A program made the translations under genes and the position numbers. Positions 43,840 through 51,656 of a DNA stretch of 64,000 nucleotides are shown here, piece after piece. Source of the stretch: Thermoleophilaceae bacterium. Lineage in GTDB: Bacteria > Actinomycetota > Thermoleophilia > Solirubrobacterales > Thermoleophilaceae. Below the pieces are notes generated by a model. It worked only from the letters and a program-made list of their open reading frames with translations, was not told where the DNA came from and searched no databases. Position 1 is the first letter of the stretch, and each line of letters opens with the position of its first letter. The DNA is taken from contig JAUJOA010000005.1 of assembly GCA_030447875.1 (NCBI GenBank), positions 12,667 through 76,666 on the forward strand, in the 5' to 3' direction.

Positions 43840-44567
43840 AGTCGGTCCAGTCCCTCGATCAGCGCCCACCACAGGCTCCAGTCGAGCGCGCCCATTCCGT
43901 GCGGCTCCTTGCCCGCGGCGATCTGCTCGCGCACCCGGTCACGTAGAGCGAAGGTGTCCCCCCACGCGCCCCGGCGGTCGACCTCGTCGAGCTCGTCGAG
44001 TAATTGGCGGAGCGCTGTCACGGCGCCCGACGGCGCCAGCCGGTCGCCGGTGAGGATCTCCCGCAGCTCGTCGGCGAGCGCCAGGACCGGCGCGCGGCAT
44101 ACCTCGGCGCGGACCAGCTCGAGCGCCTGCTCGAGCGCCGCCTCGACCTCCGGCGTAAGCGCCGTGGAGGGATCGGAGCGGACCGGCTCGATCTCGACGG
44201 CGACCGTTCGCTTCGGGAGCGCGCCGAACCCCGAGGCGACGTTCACCACGAGATCGATGTTGATGTAGCCGGTGATGGCCCCCGACACGGCGGTCTGAAC
44301 CTCCTCCGGGGTGTTCCCCGGATCTTCGACGCGCCGGCGCTCGACCGCTCCCGGCGGACGTCCGCGCTCAGCCGCGCCGACGAGCACCAGGGCCCCGGGG
44401 CGGAGGTCCTCGAGCCGCTGCATCACGGCGATCGCGCCGTAGGAGAGCTCCTCCACGAGCACGCCGTGACCGAGGTCCTCCGCCGCCAGCCGCTCGGCCG
44501 CGACCCTACCCACGTCGTGATCGCCCTGGTAGAGGTGCGCGACCCCCCCCACCAGGACGCCGGTCAC
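43767..44567 (-). CDS. Degenerate hydrogenase-protease-like protein with C-terminal extension
   Basis: A 266-residue protein starting 16 bases after hhyL. The N-terminal 150 residues keep the shape of an M52 maturation protease (VLVGGVAHLYQGDHDVGRVA, LVLVGAAERGRPPGAVE, VAVEIEPV). The Asp expected at the second metal site is lost (VGAAE instead of VVDA), and no His is found at the third. A C-terminal helical extension of about 110 residues follows. It may be a chaperone for HhyL rather than an active protease, since a complete protease is encoded 3 kb away. This is inferred from residues and position only. Confidence 0.68.
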   Translation of the reverse strand: MTGVLVGGVAHLYQGDHDVGRVAAERLAAEDLGHGVLVEELSYGAIAVMQRLEDLRPGALVLVGAAERGRPPGAVERRRVEDPGNTPEEVQTAVSGAITGYINIDLVVNVASGFGALPKRTVAVEIEPVRSDPSTALTPEVEAALEQALELVRAEVCRAPVLALADELREILTGDRLAPSGAVTALRQLLDELDEVDRRGAWGDTFALRDRVREQIAAGKEPHGMGALDWSLWWALIEGLDRLQPLEDRISGDVSSDGGSSSSPRF

Positions 44568-44583
44568 GGGCGCCGCCGCGGAG

Positions 44584-46488
44584 TCAGCCGTCGGCGCCGC
44601 AGGAGCAGGTGTTCACCTCGCGGACCACCGTGCCCCGGCCCGTGGAGGCGTGCGTCGTGCAGGGCATGCAGGGATCGAAGCTGCGGATCGTCCTCAGCAT
44701 GTCGACCGACGTGAACTGCGACGGGTCGGACATCTTCTCGAGGATCGGCGTGTTCATCACCGCCTCCTCGTACGGCCCCGGCTGATCCCACGGGTCGCGT
44801 GGCGAGGCGTTGATCGTCGACGGGGTACATATCTGGTAGTTCACGATCTTTCCCTGCTCGATGACGGTGTGGTGCGTCAGCCAGCCGCGACCGGCGCCCC
44901 AGAAGCCGACGCCGCGGCCCTCGGCCCGCTGGACGTGCGTGTCGAGCTCCGAGGCGGTGAGGCGTGCGACCTTCTTCTCGCCGCGCTCCATCAACTTGTA
45001 CGCGTCGAGCAGGTTCGCCAGCCCCACGAGCTGCGAGAAGACGTAGTGGTAGGCGCGCCCGCGATTGCGCTCGAACGCGTTCCAGACGTCCGGCACGTGC
45101 CACTCGACCTCCGTCTCGGGGGTGCGACCCTTGGGGATGCGGAGCTTCAGGCTATGGCCCGTCGCCTCGATGAAGTCGCTCTCGGGGAGCTTCTGCGCCT
45201 TGGCGGTGATGAAGAGCCGCGCGTAGGCACCCGCCTCGACGACCTGGCGGTCCCAGCGCGGCGTCGCCGCCCACGTGTACTTGTCCTTCCAGCTCTTGGG
45301 CTCCGGCTTGGGCAGCGTGCGCTTGTTCCACGGGTGGTACGGGCTGAGCGGATTGTCGAGCGGGTCCGTCCCGTAGCGCCCGCCGTCCCACTCGTCGTAG
45401 TAGGAGTGCTCCACGAACTCCTCGAATCCGATGTTGAGATCGGTGAGACGGGTGGTGACGAGCTCGCCGTCGATGATCGCCCCGGGCGTGGACCAGCGCC
45501 GCTCGCCCCACTCGTTGCAGTTCTCGTATGTGGCGTCATAGGCCTCGTAGTGGTCCCAGTAGCCGGTGTCGATCATGTTGACCGGCCGCGCCCCGACCTC
45601 CTTGAACCGCTCGTCGGCCTCGTAGAAGAACTCGGGGATGTCGTCCCACACGGCCATCATGCGCTGCGCGTAGTCGAAGATGCTTCCGAGCCGCGCGTGG
45701 TACTCGTTGAGCGTCTGAAGCGTGATGGTCGACGTCACGCCCCCGGGGACGATCGCCTGCGGGTGGGGGTACTTGCCCTGGAGCAGCACGAACATCTCGC
45801 GCGAGAGCCGCGTGAACTGAAGACCCTCACGGTAGAGCTCACCGGTCAGCGGCGTCAGCGCGGTCATGATCTCGGCCATCGTCTTGAAGCCGTGGTGCTT
45901 CTCGCCGGGGCAGCGCCAGCTCTGCGCCTTCGGCCACAGCTCCGGATTCGTCGCCTTGACGACCGGCTCCGAGTAGTCCGGGCCGGCGAGGAGGTAGAGG
46001 TGAAGCGGGTTGTCGTAGCCCATCTCCGCCGTCTCGGCGAGGTTCCGCGCAACGGTCCCCATCGGCGGCGGCTCGAGCCCCAGGGCCATCTCGGTCGCGT
46101 ACGCCGAGCAATGCGCGTGGACGCCGCCGCACACGCCGCAGGCGCGGGAGGAGATGTAGGTCGCGTCGCGTGGATCGCGGCCCATGAGGATCACCTCGTA
46201 ACCGCGGAACAGCGGCGCCTGCGAGTGCGCCTGCAAGTACCGTCCGTCCTGCAGGTCCGCGGTGACGTGGAGGGCCATCGCGCCGGCGATGCGCGTGACC
46301 GGGTCCATGTTGAGGTCCTTGATGTGCCCGTTGCGCTTCACGAGCTGCTCGATCTGCGCGGTGCGCTCCGCCTCGGTCATGTTGACCTCGGGCCGTGCGG
46401 TGGTGACCGAGTAGGGATCGGGGATGCCGCCGCGAAGCCGCGCGTTGCCGGAGTCGTCGAACTCGACGGGAAGCGTCTTGAAGCACAT
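44584..46488 (-). CDS. hhyL: [NiFe]-hydrogenase large subunit, actinobacterial high-affinity (group 1h-like)
   Basis: A 634-residue large subunit that oxidises H2 at a Ni-Fe(CN)2CO centre. The N-terminal L1 motif is RACGVCGGVH (Cys117, Cys120) and the C-terminal L2 motif is DPCMPCTTH (Cys607, Cys610, His613). All four nickel ligands are Cys, so this is not a NiFeSe enzyme. A 21-residue extension after His613 (ending NTCSCGADG) is the substrate of the maturation protease. The sequence DPVTRIAGAMALH, with Ala in place of the usual Glu after RI, and the length fit the actinobacterial high-affinity group that scavenges atmospheric H2. It starts three bases after hhyS. The subgroup call is from memory of the family and not from a tree. 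Confidence 0.9.
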   Translation of the reverse strand: MCFKTLPVEFDDSGNARLRGGIPDPYSVTTARPEVNMTEAERTAQIEQLVKRNGHIKDLNMDPVTRIAGAMALHVTADLQDGRYLQAHSQAPLFRGYEVILMGRDPRDATYISSRACGVCGGVHAHCSAYATEMALGLEPPPMGTVARNLAETAEMGYDNPLHLYLLAGPDYSEPVVKATNPELWPKAQSWRCPGEKHHGFKTMAEIMTALTPLTGELYREGLQFTRLSREMFVLLQGKYPHPQAIVPGGVTSTITLQTLNEYHARLGSIFDYAQRMMAVWDDIPEFFYEADERFKEVGARPVNMIDTGYWDHYEAYDATYENCNEWGERRWSTPGAIIDGELVTTRLTDLNIGFEEFVEHSYYDEWDGGRYGTDPLDNPLSPYHPWNKRTLPKPEPKSWKDKYTWAATPRWDRQVVEAGAYARLFITAKAQKLPESDFIEATGHSLKLRIPKGRTPETEVEWHVPDVWNAFERNRGRAYHYVFSQLVGLANLLDAYKLMERGEKKVARLTASELDTHVQRAEGRGVGFWGAGRGWLTHHTVIEQGKIVNYQICTPSTINASPRDPWDQPGPYEEAVMNTPILEKMSDPSQFTSVDMLRTIRSFDPCMPCTTHASTGRGTVVREVNTCSCGADG

Positions 46489-46490
46489 GG

Positions 46491-47912
46491 CTAGCCGGGC
46501 TCCTGGGAGCTCACTTCGCGCTCCTCCGGCAGCTCGCCGCCGCGTGGAAGCTGCGGCTCCAGCTCGGGGTCGCGCGCCTGGGTCCACTCAGTGCGCTTGC
46601 CCCAGGTCTCGTTGTCCTGCCTTCCGGTGTCGGTCGTGCGCCGCAGCTTGTCGTAGAGCTTGTGGCCCGCCCCGCGTAGCGCCCCGGGCTCGGACTTCTC
46701 GCTCGCCCACCCGGAGGGCACGTCGCCGTGGATGTCCCAGCGCACCTCCCGGTTGAGGTGCTCGTTCGAGTACATCCTCAGCGGCTTGATCACGCTTCCC
46801 AGCAAGCGCGACGCCGTTGTGGACACCCTCGAGCCGGGCGGCGTCTTGTGGAAGGGCGTGAACTTGTCGGGGAAGCCCGGCATCGTGCAGCCGATGCAGG
46901 CGCCGCCCACGTTCATGCACCCCCCGACATGGTTGATGGCGCCGCGCGATGTGATGTTGCAGTTGACGACAGGGCCCCAGCACCCGATCTCGACCAGGCA
47001 CTCGGGGTCGCCGAACTCCTCGGCGTAGGCGCCCTCCTCGTAATAGGCGCCGCGCACGCAGTGGCGGTGCACCGTCTCACCGAACAGCCACGCCGGACGG
47101 CCGAGCTCGTCGAACTCCGGCAGCGGACCGAAGCCCTGAAGGAAGTAGAGAATTGCGGCGACGGTCTCGTTGAAGTTGTCGCCGATCGGCGGACAGCCAG
47201 GGACGTTGACGACAGGCACGCCGAATGTGCTCCGGTAGTCCTTGCCGAGGAAGTCCATCAGGCTCATCGCGCCGGTAGGGTTGCCCTGGGCGGACGGGAT
47301 CCCGCCCCAGGTGGCGCACGTGCCGATGGCGATCGACGCCGCGGCGCCCGGTGCGAGGCGCGCGACCCACTCGTTCGCCGTCACGGCCCGCTCCACGCCG
47401 TCCTTGCCCCACGGCTCCTCGCCGTTGCTCGCCCAGAAGCCCCCGGTCTCCATCGCCTTGTTCTCGTCGGTGATGGAGCCCTCGAGGATGATGACGTAGG
47501 GCGCGTCGAGCTCGCCCTTGATCGCGCGCTCGTGGGCCCGCAGAAAGTTCGGTCCGCCCTCGAGGTCCAGCACCGGGTGATGGAGCACGATCCGCGGCAG
47601 CCCCGGGTGGGCGCCCATCAGGAGGTCCTCCAGCGACGGCTTCTCGGCACCGGTCACCGCGACGCTGCAGCCGTCGCAGCTCATGCCGGCGAACCAGAAG
47701 GCGTGCACCTTCTCGAGCGGTCCGAGGCGACTGACCGGACCGGCCTTGGCCACGGGCTCGAGGAGCTGCTCCATGTCCACTCGGGCGGGACTGCCGAAGT
47801 CGCCGATGTGCTCGTGGTCGTGCCAGCGGTCCACCGGCCCGAGTACGTCGAGGAACTGCTCGGCCAGGGAGCGGTCCAGCTTTCCGTCGTCGCCGTTGGT
47901 CCTCGAAGCCAT
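46491..47912 (-). CDS. hhyS: [NiFe]-hydrogenase small subunit, actinobacterial high-affinity (group 1h-like)
   Basis: A 473-residue small subunit carrying three Fe-S clusters. The proximal cluster site is GMSCDGCSVAVTG (Cys79, Asp80, Cys82) with Cys in IGTCATWGG and VPGCPPIGD. An Asp next to the first Cys is typical of the oxygen-tolerant group, where Asp is reported as a ligand. Medial and distal clusters use ETVHRHC, GDPEC, EIGCWG, VNCN and CMNVGGACIGCTMPGF. No Tat signal is present at the N terminus. The C-terminal about 115 residues are basic and then acidic and Pro-rich, longer than usual. The ATG at 47912 has GGGGGAGG upstream. Confidence 0.9.
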   Translation of the reverse strand: MASRTNGDDGKLDRSLAEQFLDVLGPVDRWHDHEHIGDFGSPARVDMEQLLEPVAKAGPVSRLGPLEKVHAFWFAGMSCDGCSVAVTGAEKPSLEDLLMGAHPGLPRIVLHHPVLDLEGGPNFLRAHERAIKGELDAPYVIILEGSITDENKAMETGGFWASNGEEPWGKDGVERAVTANEWVARLAPGAAASIAIGTCATWGGIPSAQGNPTGAMSLMDFLGKDYRSTFGVPVVNVPGCPPIGDNFNETVAAILYFLQGFGPLPEFDELGRPAWLFGETVHRHCVRGAYYEEGAYAEEFGDPECLVEIGCWGPVVNCNITSRGAINHVGGCMNVGGACIGCTMPGFPDKFTPFHKTPPGSRVSTTASRLLGSVIKPLRMYSNEHLNREVRWDIHGDVPSGWASEKSEPGALRGAGHKLYDKLRRTTDTGRQDNETWGKRTEWTQARDPELEPQLPRGGELPEEREVSSQEPG

Positions 47913-47952
47913 GGGTCCTCCCCCTAGCGGATGCACCGACCGGCTGGCACTA

Positions 47953-47971
47953 GATGCATCGTACATATATC
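47953..47971. promoter_or_regulatory. Candidate operator between hhyS and the divergent hyp operon
   Basis: The 88-base divergent region contains an imperfect 19-bp palindrome in which GATnnAT and ATnnATC flank a central spacer (GATGCATCGTACATATATC). It overlaps the perfect 8-bp palindrome GATGCATC. It is AT-rich against a GC-rich background and lies 41 bases upstream of hhyS and 30 bases upstream of the DUF1059 gene. The PadR or Cys-rich winged-helix proteins of this locus are the obvious candidates to bind it; this is unproven. Confidence 0.35.
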
Positions 47972-48000
47972 CTCACGTCCACACGAGGGAAGGTGGCGCA

Positions 48001-48144
48001 ATGATCAAGAGCTTCGCGTGTCCGGACGCCGGGTTGTCGTGTGGCGCTCGGGTGACCGGCGCGAGCGACCGGGAGGTGCTCGAGAAGGCGGTCGGGCACC
48101 CCCGCGAAAAGCATGCGCCGAGGACCAGGACGGCGACTGGCTAA
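48001..48144 (+). CDS. DUF1059 small protein
   Basis: A 47-residue protein of the DUF1059 family: MIKSFACPDAGLSCGARVTG, then DREVLEKAVGHPREKH. Two Cys residues (Cys7, Cys14) and a terminal His match the family pattern. Members are small, soluble and of unknown role, sometimes near redox genes. It starts at ATG 48001, preceded by GAGGGAAGG, and is the first gene of the plus-strand operon that carries four small membrane proteins and the hyp genes. Confidence 0.75.
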   Translation: MIKSFACPDAGLSCGARVTGASDREVLEKAVGHPREKHAPRTRTATG

Positions 48145-48148
48145 GCAC

Positions 48149-48415
48149 GTGGGAGGGCTCCTGCAACAAGCCTCCGGTCGCTGGAAGACCGGCTGGACGC
48201 TCGGCGCGGCGGTGGTCGCGATCGCCGCCGGACTGCTCCTGGCGATCATCTCGCTCGGGCGGCGGATCACGAATCAGGCCAGCGAGATCGAAGCCGCGCT
48301 GGACGGCGCGCGCGAGAGCTCGACCGCTCTCTTCGACCTCACGACGACCAACGCCGCGCTCGAGCGGGCGACCGGACATCTGCGCACCCTTCGCGAGCCG
48401 GGGGCAGCGGAGTGA
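48149..48415 (+). CDS. Small single-span membrane protein 1
   Basis: An 88-residue protein with one transmembrane helix (WTLGAAVVAIAAGLLLAII, about residues 18-37). A hydrophilic helical tail follows (ASEIEAALDGARESSTALFD) that could form a coiled coil. The GTG start lies four bases after the DUF1059 stop. No known domain is present. It is the first of four tandem genes of this kind leading into hypF, so a role as a membrane anchor or electron-transfer partner for the hydrogenase is possible. Confidence 0.6.
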   Translation: MGGLLQQASGRWKTGWTLGAAVVAIAAGLLLAIISLGRRITNQASEIEAALDGARESSTALFDLTTTNAALERATGHLRTLREPGAAE

Positions 48416-48672
48416 CCCGACGATCCGCGGCGCTCCCCTGGATCGGCCTATCGACGGGCGCGGGCGTGCTCGCGCTCGTGGTGGCGCTGTTCAACCGAAC
48501 CATCAGCCCCGCCCTCGAGATCGCCCGCTACGCCGACGATGTGGCGGTCGCCGGCGAAGCAATTGCGAGCAACCTCGAGGTGGCCGACGAGCTCGCCCGC
48601 ACGGGCAAGCTGACCGAGACGTTCGGCGATCTCGCCGGCGCATACCTCGCGTCCCTCGAGGGCGAGCGATGA
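48412..48672 (+). CDS. Small single-span membrane protein 2
   Basis: An 86-residue protein. One transmembrane helix (WIGLSTGAGVLALVVALF, about residues 10-28) is followed by a helical acidic tail (ALEIARYADDVAVAGEAIAS). The GTG start overlaps the previous stop by four bases (GTGA), which shows coupled translation. Function unknown. Confidence 0.6.
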   Translation: MTRRSAALPWIGLSTGAGVLALVVALFNRTISPALEIARYADDVAVAGEAIASNLEVADELARTGKLTETFGDLAGAYLASLEGER

Positions 48673-48941
48673 GCCGGCGCGACCCTGAGGACTTCCGCGC
48701 GTGGTGGGCCAGTCTGGCTGGCGGGCTCGTGGTGCTCGTAGCGGTCTGGGTGCTGCTCGAGTGGCTCCGGCGTACTGTGGAGCATGTAGACGAACGGGTG
48801 GCCGCGGTGTGGACCATGGGGAAGCGCGTGGCTCGTAACACTCAGGCGGCGCACCTGCTCGAGACGACCAAGGAGCGCGGGGTGGAACTCGCCGCGGAGA
48901 TCGAGGCGCACGCCGAGTTGCGGGGGGCTCCGAAGCCGTGA
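48669..48941 (+). CDS. Small single-span membrane protein 3
   Basis: A 90-residue protein with an N-terminal RDPEDFRAWWASLAGG, one transmembrane helix (GLVVLVAVWVLLEWL) and a helical tail (VEHVDERVAAVWTMGKRVAR). The ATG overlaps the previous stop by four bases. It is somewhat more basic than its neighbours. Function unknown. Confidence 0.6.
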   Translation: MSRRDPEDFRAWWASLAGGLVVLVAVWVLLEWLRRTVEHVDERVAAVWTMGKRVARNTQAAHLLETTKERGVELAAEIEAHAELRGAPKP

Positions 48942-49192
48942 GAAAGCTCCTGGTAGCGCTCACGCTGGGGCAGGTGGCCGCGCTGGTAGGGGTGCTCGCC
49001 GGATACCTGATCGCGATCGCCGCGACGCTCCGGAAGGTCTCGGACACGTTGGGCCGCGTGACGTTCGGCGTGCGCGCCATCGAGCGCCAGACGGAGCCGA
49101 TCGGTCCTGCGCTGCGGCAGGTGAACGCGGTTCTCGAAGAGGCCGCGGATGGACTTGAGCGGGCGGCCGGGGCCGAGCGGCAGTCGAAGTAG
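48938..49192 (+). CDS. Small single-span membrane protein 4
   Basis: An 84-residue protein with an N-terminal transmembrane helix (LLVALTLGQVAALVGVLAGY) and a helical tail of about 55 residues (ERQTEPIGPALRQVNAVLEE). The GTG overlaps the previous stop by four bases, and the hypF start follows two bases after its own stop. It is the last of four tandem small membrane proteins. Function unknown. Confidence 0.6.
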   Translation: MRKLLVALTLGQVAALVGVLAGYLIAIAATLRKVSDTLGRVTFGVRAIERQTEPIGPALRQVNAVLEEAADGLERAAGAERQSK

Positions 49193-49194
49193 AC

Positions 49195-51375
49195 ATGGGC
49201 GCAGCGGCGCACGCGTCGACCGAGCGCCGGCGCTTCGAGGTCTCGGGAGTCGTACAGGGCGTCGGGTTCCGGCCGTTCGTGTACCGCGTGGCACAGCGTG
49301 AGCGCGTTGGCGGCTTCGTGCTGAACGACGGACAGGGCGTACTCATCGAGGCGGAGGGGCGCTCGGAGGCGCTCGAGGCATTCGGCGTTGCCCTCTCCAC
49401 GGAGGCGCCGCCGCTCGCGCGGGTCGAGTCGCTGACGGTGCGGCGCCTGACGCCGCGCGGCGAGACGGGGTTCGCGGTGGCCGGAAGCCGACCACCTGAA
49501 GCCGTCTCCGGGGCGCCGGCACTCGTACCGCCGGATACCGCCACCTGCGACGACTGCCTGCGCGAGCTGCTCGACCCCGCGGATCGCCGCTATCGCTATC
49601 CGTTCATCAACTGCACGCAATGCGGGCCGCGCTTCACGCTCGTACGAGCGGTTCCCTACGACCGCGCCAATACGACGATGGACGGGTTCTCCATGTGCCA
49701 TGACTGCCGTCGTGAGTACGAGGACCCGACGGACCGCCGCTTTCACGCCGAGCCGATTGCCTGCCCCGACTGCGGGCCCACGTTGTCGATGCCGCTGGAC
49801 GAGGCCATCGGACTGCTCGAGGAGGGCGCGATCCTGGCGGTCAAGGGGCTCGGCGGCTATCACCTGGCCAGCGATGCGGCGAACGAGAGTACGGTCGCTC
49901 GTCTGCGCGCGCGCAAGCAGCGCGAGGAGAAGCCGTTCGCCCTGATGGCACCGCAGGCGGAGCGGCTGGCCGAGCTCACGTCCTCGGAGATCGATCTGCT
50001 CGGCTCTCCCGAGCGCCCGATCGTGCTGGTGCGCAGGCGCGATGAGGCAGCCGTCGCGCCGTCGGTGTCGCCCGGCGGTCCATGGCTCGGCGTCATGCTG
50101 CCGTACACGCCGCTCCACCACCTGTTGGTCGCCGACTTCAGCGGGCCGCTCGTGATGACGAGCGGCAACCGCTCGGACGAGCCGATCGCCTTCGACGACG
50201 CCGACGCCCGCCGTCGGCTCGGCGACGTCGCCGACGCGTTCCTCGGGCACAGCCGGCCGATCCACCGGCGCTGCGAGGACTCGGTGGTGCGATCGGCGTT
50301 TCCTATCCGCCGCTCCCGGGGCTTTGCTCCGGCGGCGCTTGGGCTGCCCGTCACCGCACGCCGGCCACTGGTGGCTGCCGGGGCGGAGCTGAAGAGCACC
50401 TTCTGCGTGGTGCGCGACGGCGACGCATTCCTGTCTCCGCACCTGGGCGACCTCGACTGCGAGCCGGCGTACAGCGCGTTTCGAGCCGATCTGGGGCTCT
50501 ACCTCGACATGCTCGGCGTGGAGCCGGAGGTCATAGCCCACGACCTCCATCCCGATTACCTGGCCACGAGATGGGCGCAGGGACAGCACGTCGAGCTGAT
50601 CGGCGTGCAGCATCACCACGCGCACGCCGCGGCTTGCCTCGCCGAGCACGGCGAGGCGGGGCCGGCGCTGGCGCTGGTGTTCGACGGCACCGGCTACGGG
50701 ACCGACGGCACGCTCTGGGGCGGCGAGCTGCTGCGCTGCGACCTCGAGTCGTTCGAACGGCTCGGGCACCTCGAACCGGTCCCGCTGCCGGGCGGCCAGG
50801 CGGCGATTCGGGAGCCGTGGCGAACCGCGGCCGCCTACCTGGAGCGGGCCGGGCGGCCCGTGCCCTTCGAGGCCTGGCCGAAGGTACGTCAGAGCCTGAA
50901 GGTCAACGCGCCGCTTTCCTCCGGGATGGGGCGCCTGTTCGATGCGGTGGCGGCCGTCCTCGGCGTACGCGAGCGCGTGACCTACGAGGGCCAGGCGGCG
51001 ATCGAGCTCGAGCACTTGGCGTGTGGGGTCCAGTCCGAGCCGTACGCCTGCCGCATCACGGACGGTGTGATCGCGGGATCCGACCTGGTGCGCGCGGTCC
51101 ACGACGACTCGGCTGCCGGCCGGCCGCCTGCGGAGGTGGCGGCCGCTTTCCACGAGGGCGTGGCGCTGGTGAGCGCAGAGGCGGTGGCCGCCACGGGCGA
51201 TCCGGGAACCGTCGCGCTCTCGGGCGGAAGCTTTCAGAATCTGCGACTGCTGGAGTCGACACGGCGACGGCTCGAGCAACTCGGCTTTCGGGTCCTGACC
51301 CACCGTCGAGTGCCGCCGAACGACGGCGGGATCAGCTACGGCCAGGCCGCCATCGCGGCGAGGAGGATGATCTAG
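49195..51375 (+). CDS. hypF: Carbamoyltransferase HypF
   Basis: A 726-residue HypF. It makes the thiocarbamate on HypE that becomes the CN ligands of the Ni-Fe centre, using carbamoyl phosphate and ATP. Domain order is normal: acylphosphatase (VVQGVGFRPFVYRVA), four Cys-x2-Cys zinc motifs (CDDCLRELL, NCTQCGPRF, MCHDCRREY, ACPDCGP), YrdC-like (VKGLGGYHLASDA, KPFALM) and the Kae1-like carbamoyltransferase (HHHAHAAACLAEHG, VFDGTGYGTDGTLWGGEL). All key motifs are intact. The ATG starts two bases after the fourth small membrane protein gene. Downstream lie hypC, the SIS-HypC-SIS gene, hypD and hypE. Confidence 0.95.
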   Translation: MGAAAHASTERRRFEVSGVVQGVGFRPFVYRVAQRERVGGFVLNDGQGVLIEAEGRSEALEAFGVALSTEAPPLARVESLTVRRLTPRGETGFAVAGSRPPEAVSGAPALVPPDTATCDDCLRELLDPADRRYRYPFINCTQCGPRFTLVRAVPYDRANTTMDGFSMCHDCRREYEDPTDRRFHAEPIACPDCGPTLSMPLDEAIGLLEEGAILAVKGLGGYHLASDAANESTVARLRARKQREEKPFALMAPQAERLAELTSSEIDLLGSPERPIVLVRRRDEAAVAPSVSPGGPWLGVMLPYTPLHHLLVADFSGPLVMTSGNRSDEPIAFDDADARRRLGDVADAFLGHSRPIHRRCEDSVVRSAFPIRRSRGFAPAALGLPVTARRPLVAAGAELKSTFCVVRDGDAFLSPHLGDLDCEPAYSAFRADLGLYLDMLGVEPEVIAHDLHPDYLATRWAQGQHVELIGVQHHHAHAAACLAEHGEAGPALALVFDGTGYGTDGTLWGGELLRCDLESFERLGHLEPVPLPGGQAAIREPWRTAAAYLERAGRPVPFEAWPKVRQSLKVNAPLSSGMGRLFDAVAAVLGVRERVTYEGQAAIELEHLACGVQSEPYACRITDGVIAGSDLVRAVHDDSAAGRPPAEVAAAFHEGVALVSAEAVAATGDPGTVALSGGSFQNLRLLESTRRRLEQLGFRVLTHRRVPPNDGGISYGQAAIAARRMI

Positions 51376-51377
51376 CC

Positions 51378-51656
51378 ATGTGCCTTGGAATCCCGGGACA
51401 GGTCGTCGAGTTCGTCGATCCCGAGCACCACATCGCGAAGGCGGACGTGTCGGGCGTCAGACGCAACGTGAACGTAGGTCTGCTCAGCGAGGGGTCCGAG
51501 GCGGTCGACGTGGGCGACTGGGTGCTGATCCACGTCGGCTTTGCGATGTCGAAGATCGACGAACAGGAGGCGACCGCCACGCGCCAGTTCCTCGAGACGC
51601 TCGGCGAGCCCTACGAGGAGGAGCTCGCGGAGCTGAAGGGCAGCCAGATCGAGTGA
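51378..51656 (+). CDS. hypC: Hydrogenase assembly chaperone HypC
   Basis: A 92-residue HypC chaperone. The essential Cys2 is in MCLGIPGQVVEF, and the C-terminal half (VGDWVLIHVGFAMSKIDEQE) matches the OB-like fold. It carries the Fe(CN)2CO fragment between HypD and the apo large subunit. The ATG follows the hypF stop by two bases, and its own stop overlaps the next gene (GTGA). A second HypC-like domain is embedded in that next gene. Confidence 0.94.
   Translation: MCLGIPGQVVEFVDPEHHIAKADVSGVRRNVNVGLLSEGSEAVDVGDWVLIHVGFAMSKIDEQEATATRQFLETLGEPYEEELAELKGSQIE

Noticed and set aside
44584-47912. NiFeSe hydrogenase (selenocysteine in the large subunit)
   Set aside because: Both motifs of the large subunit carry ordinary Cys codons (CGVC and CMPC); there is no in-frame TGA.
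48448-51303. Long minus-strand open frame across the small membrane proteins and hypF
   Set aside because: Antisense shadow of hypF; composition is Arg/Ala/Gly-rich and without domains.
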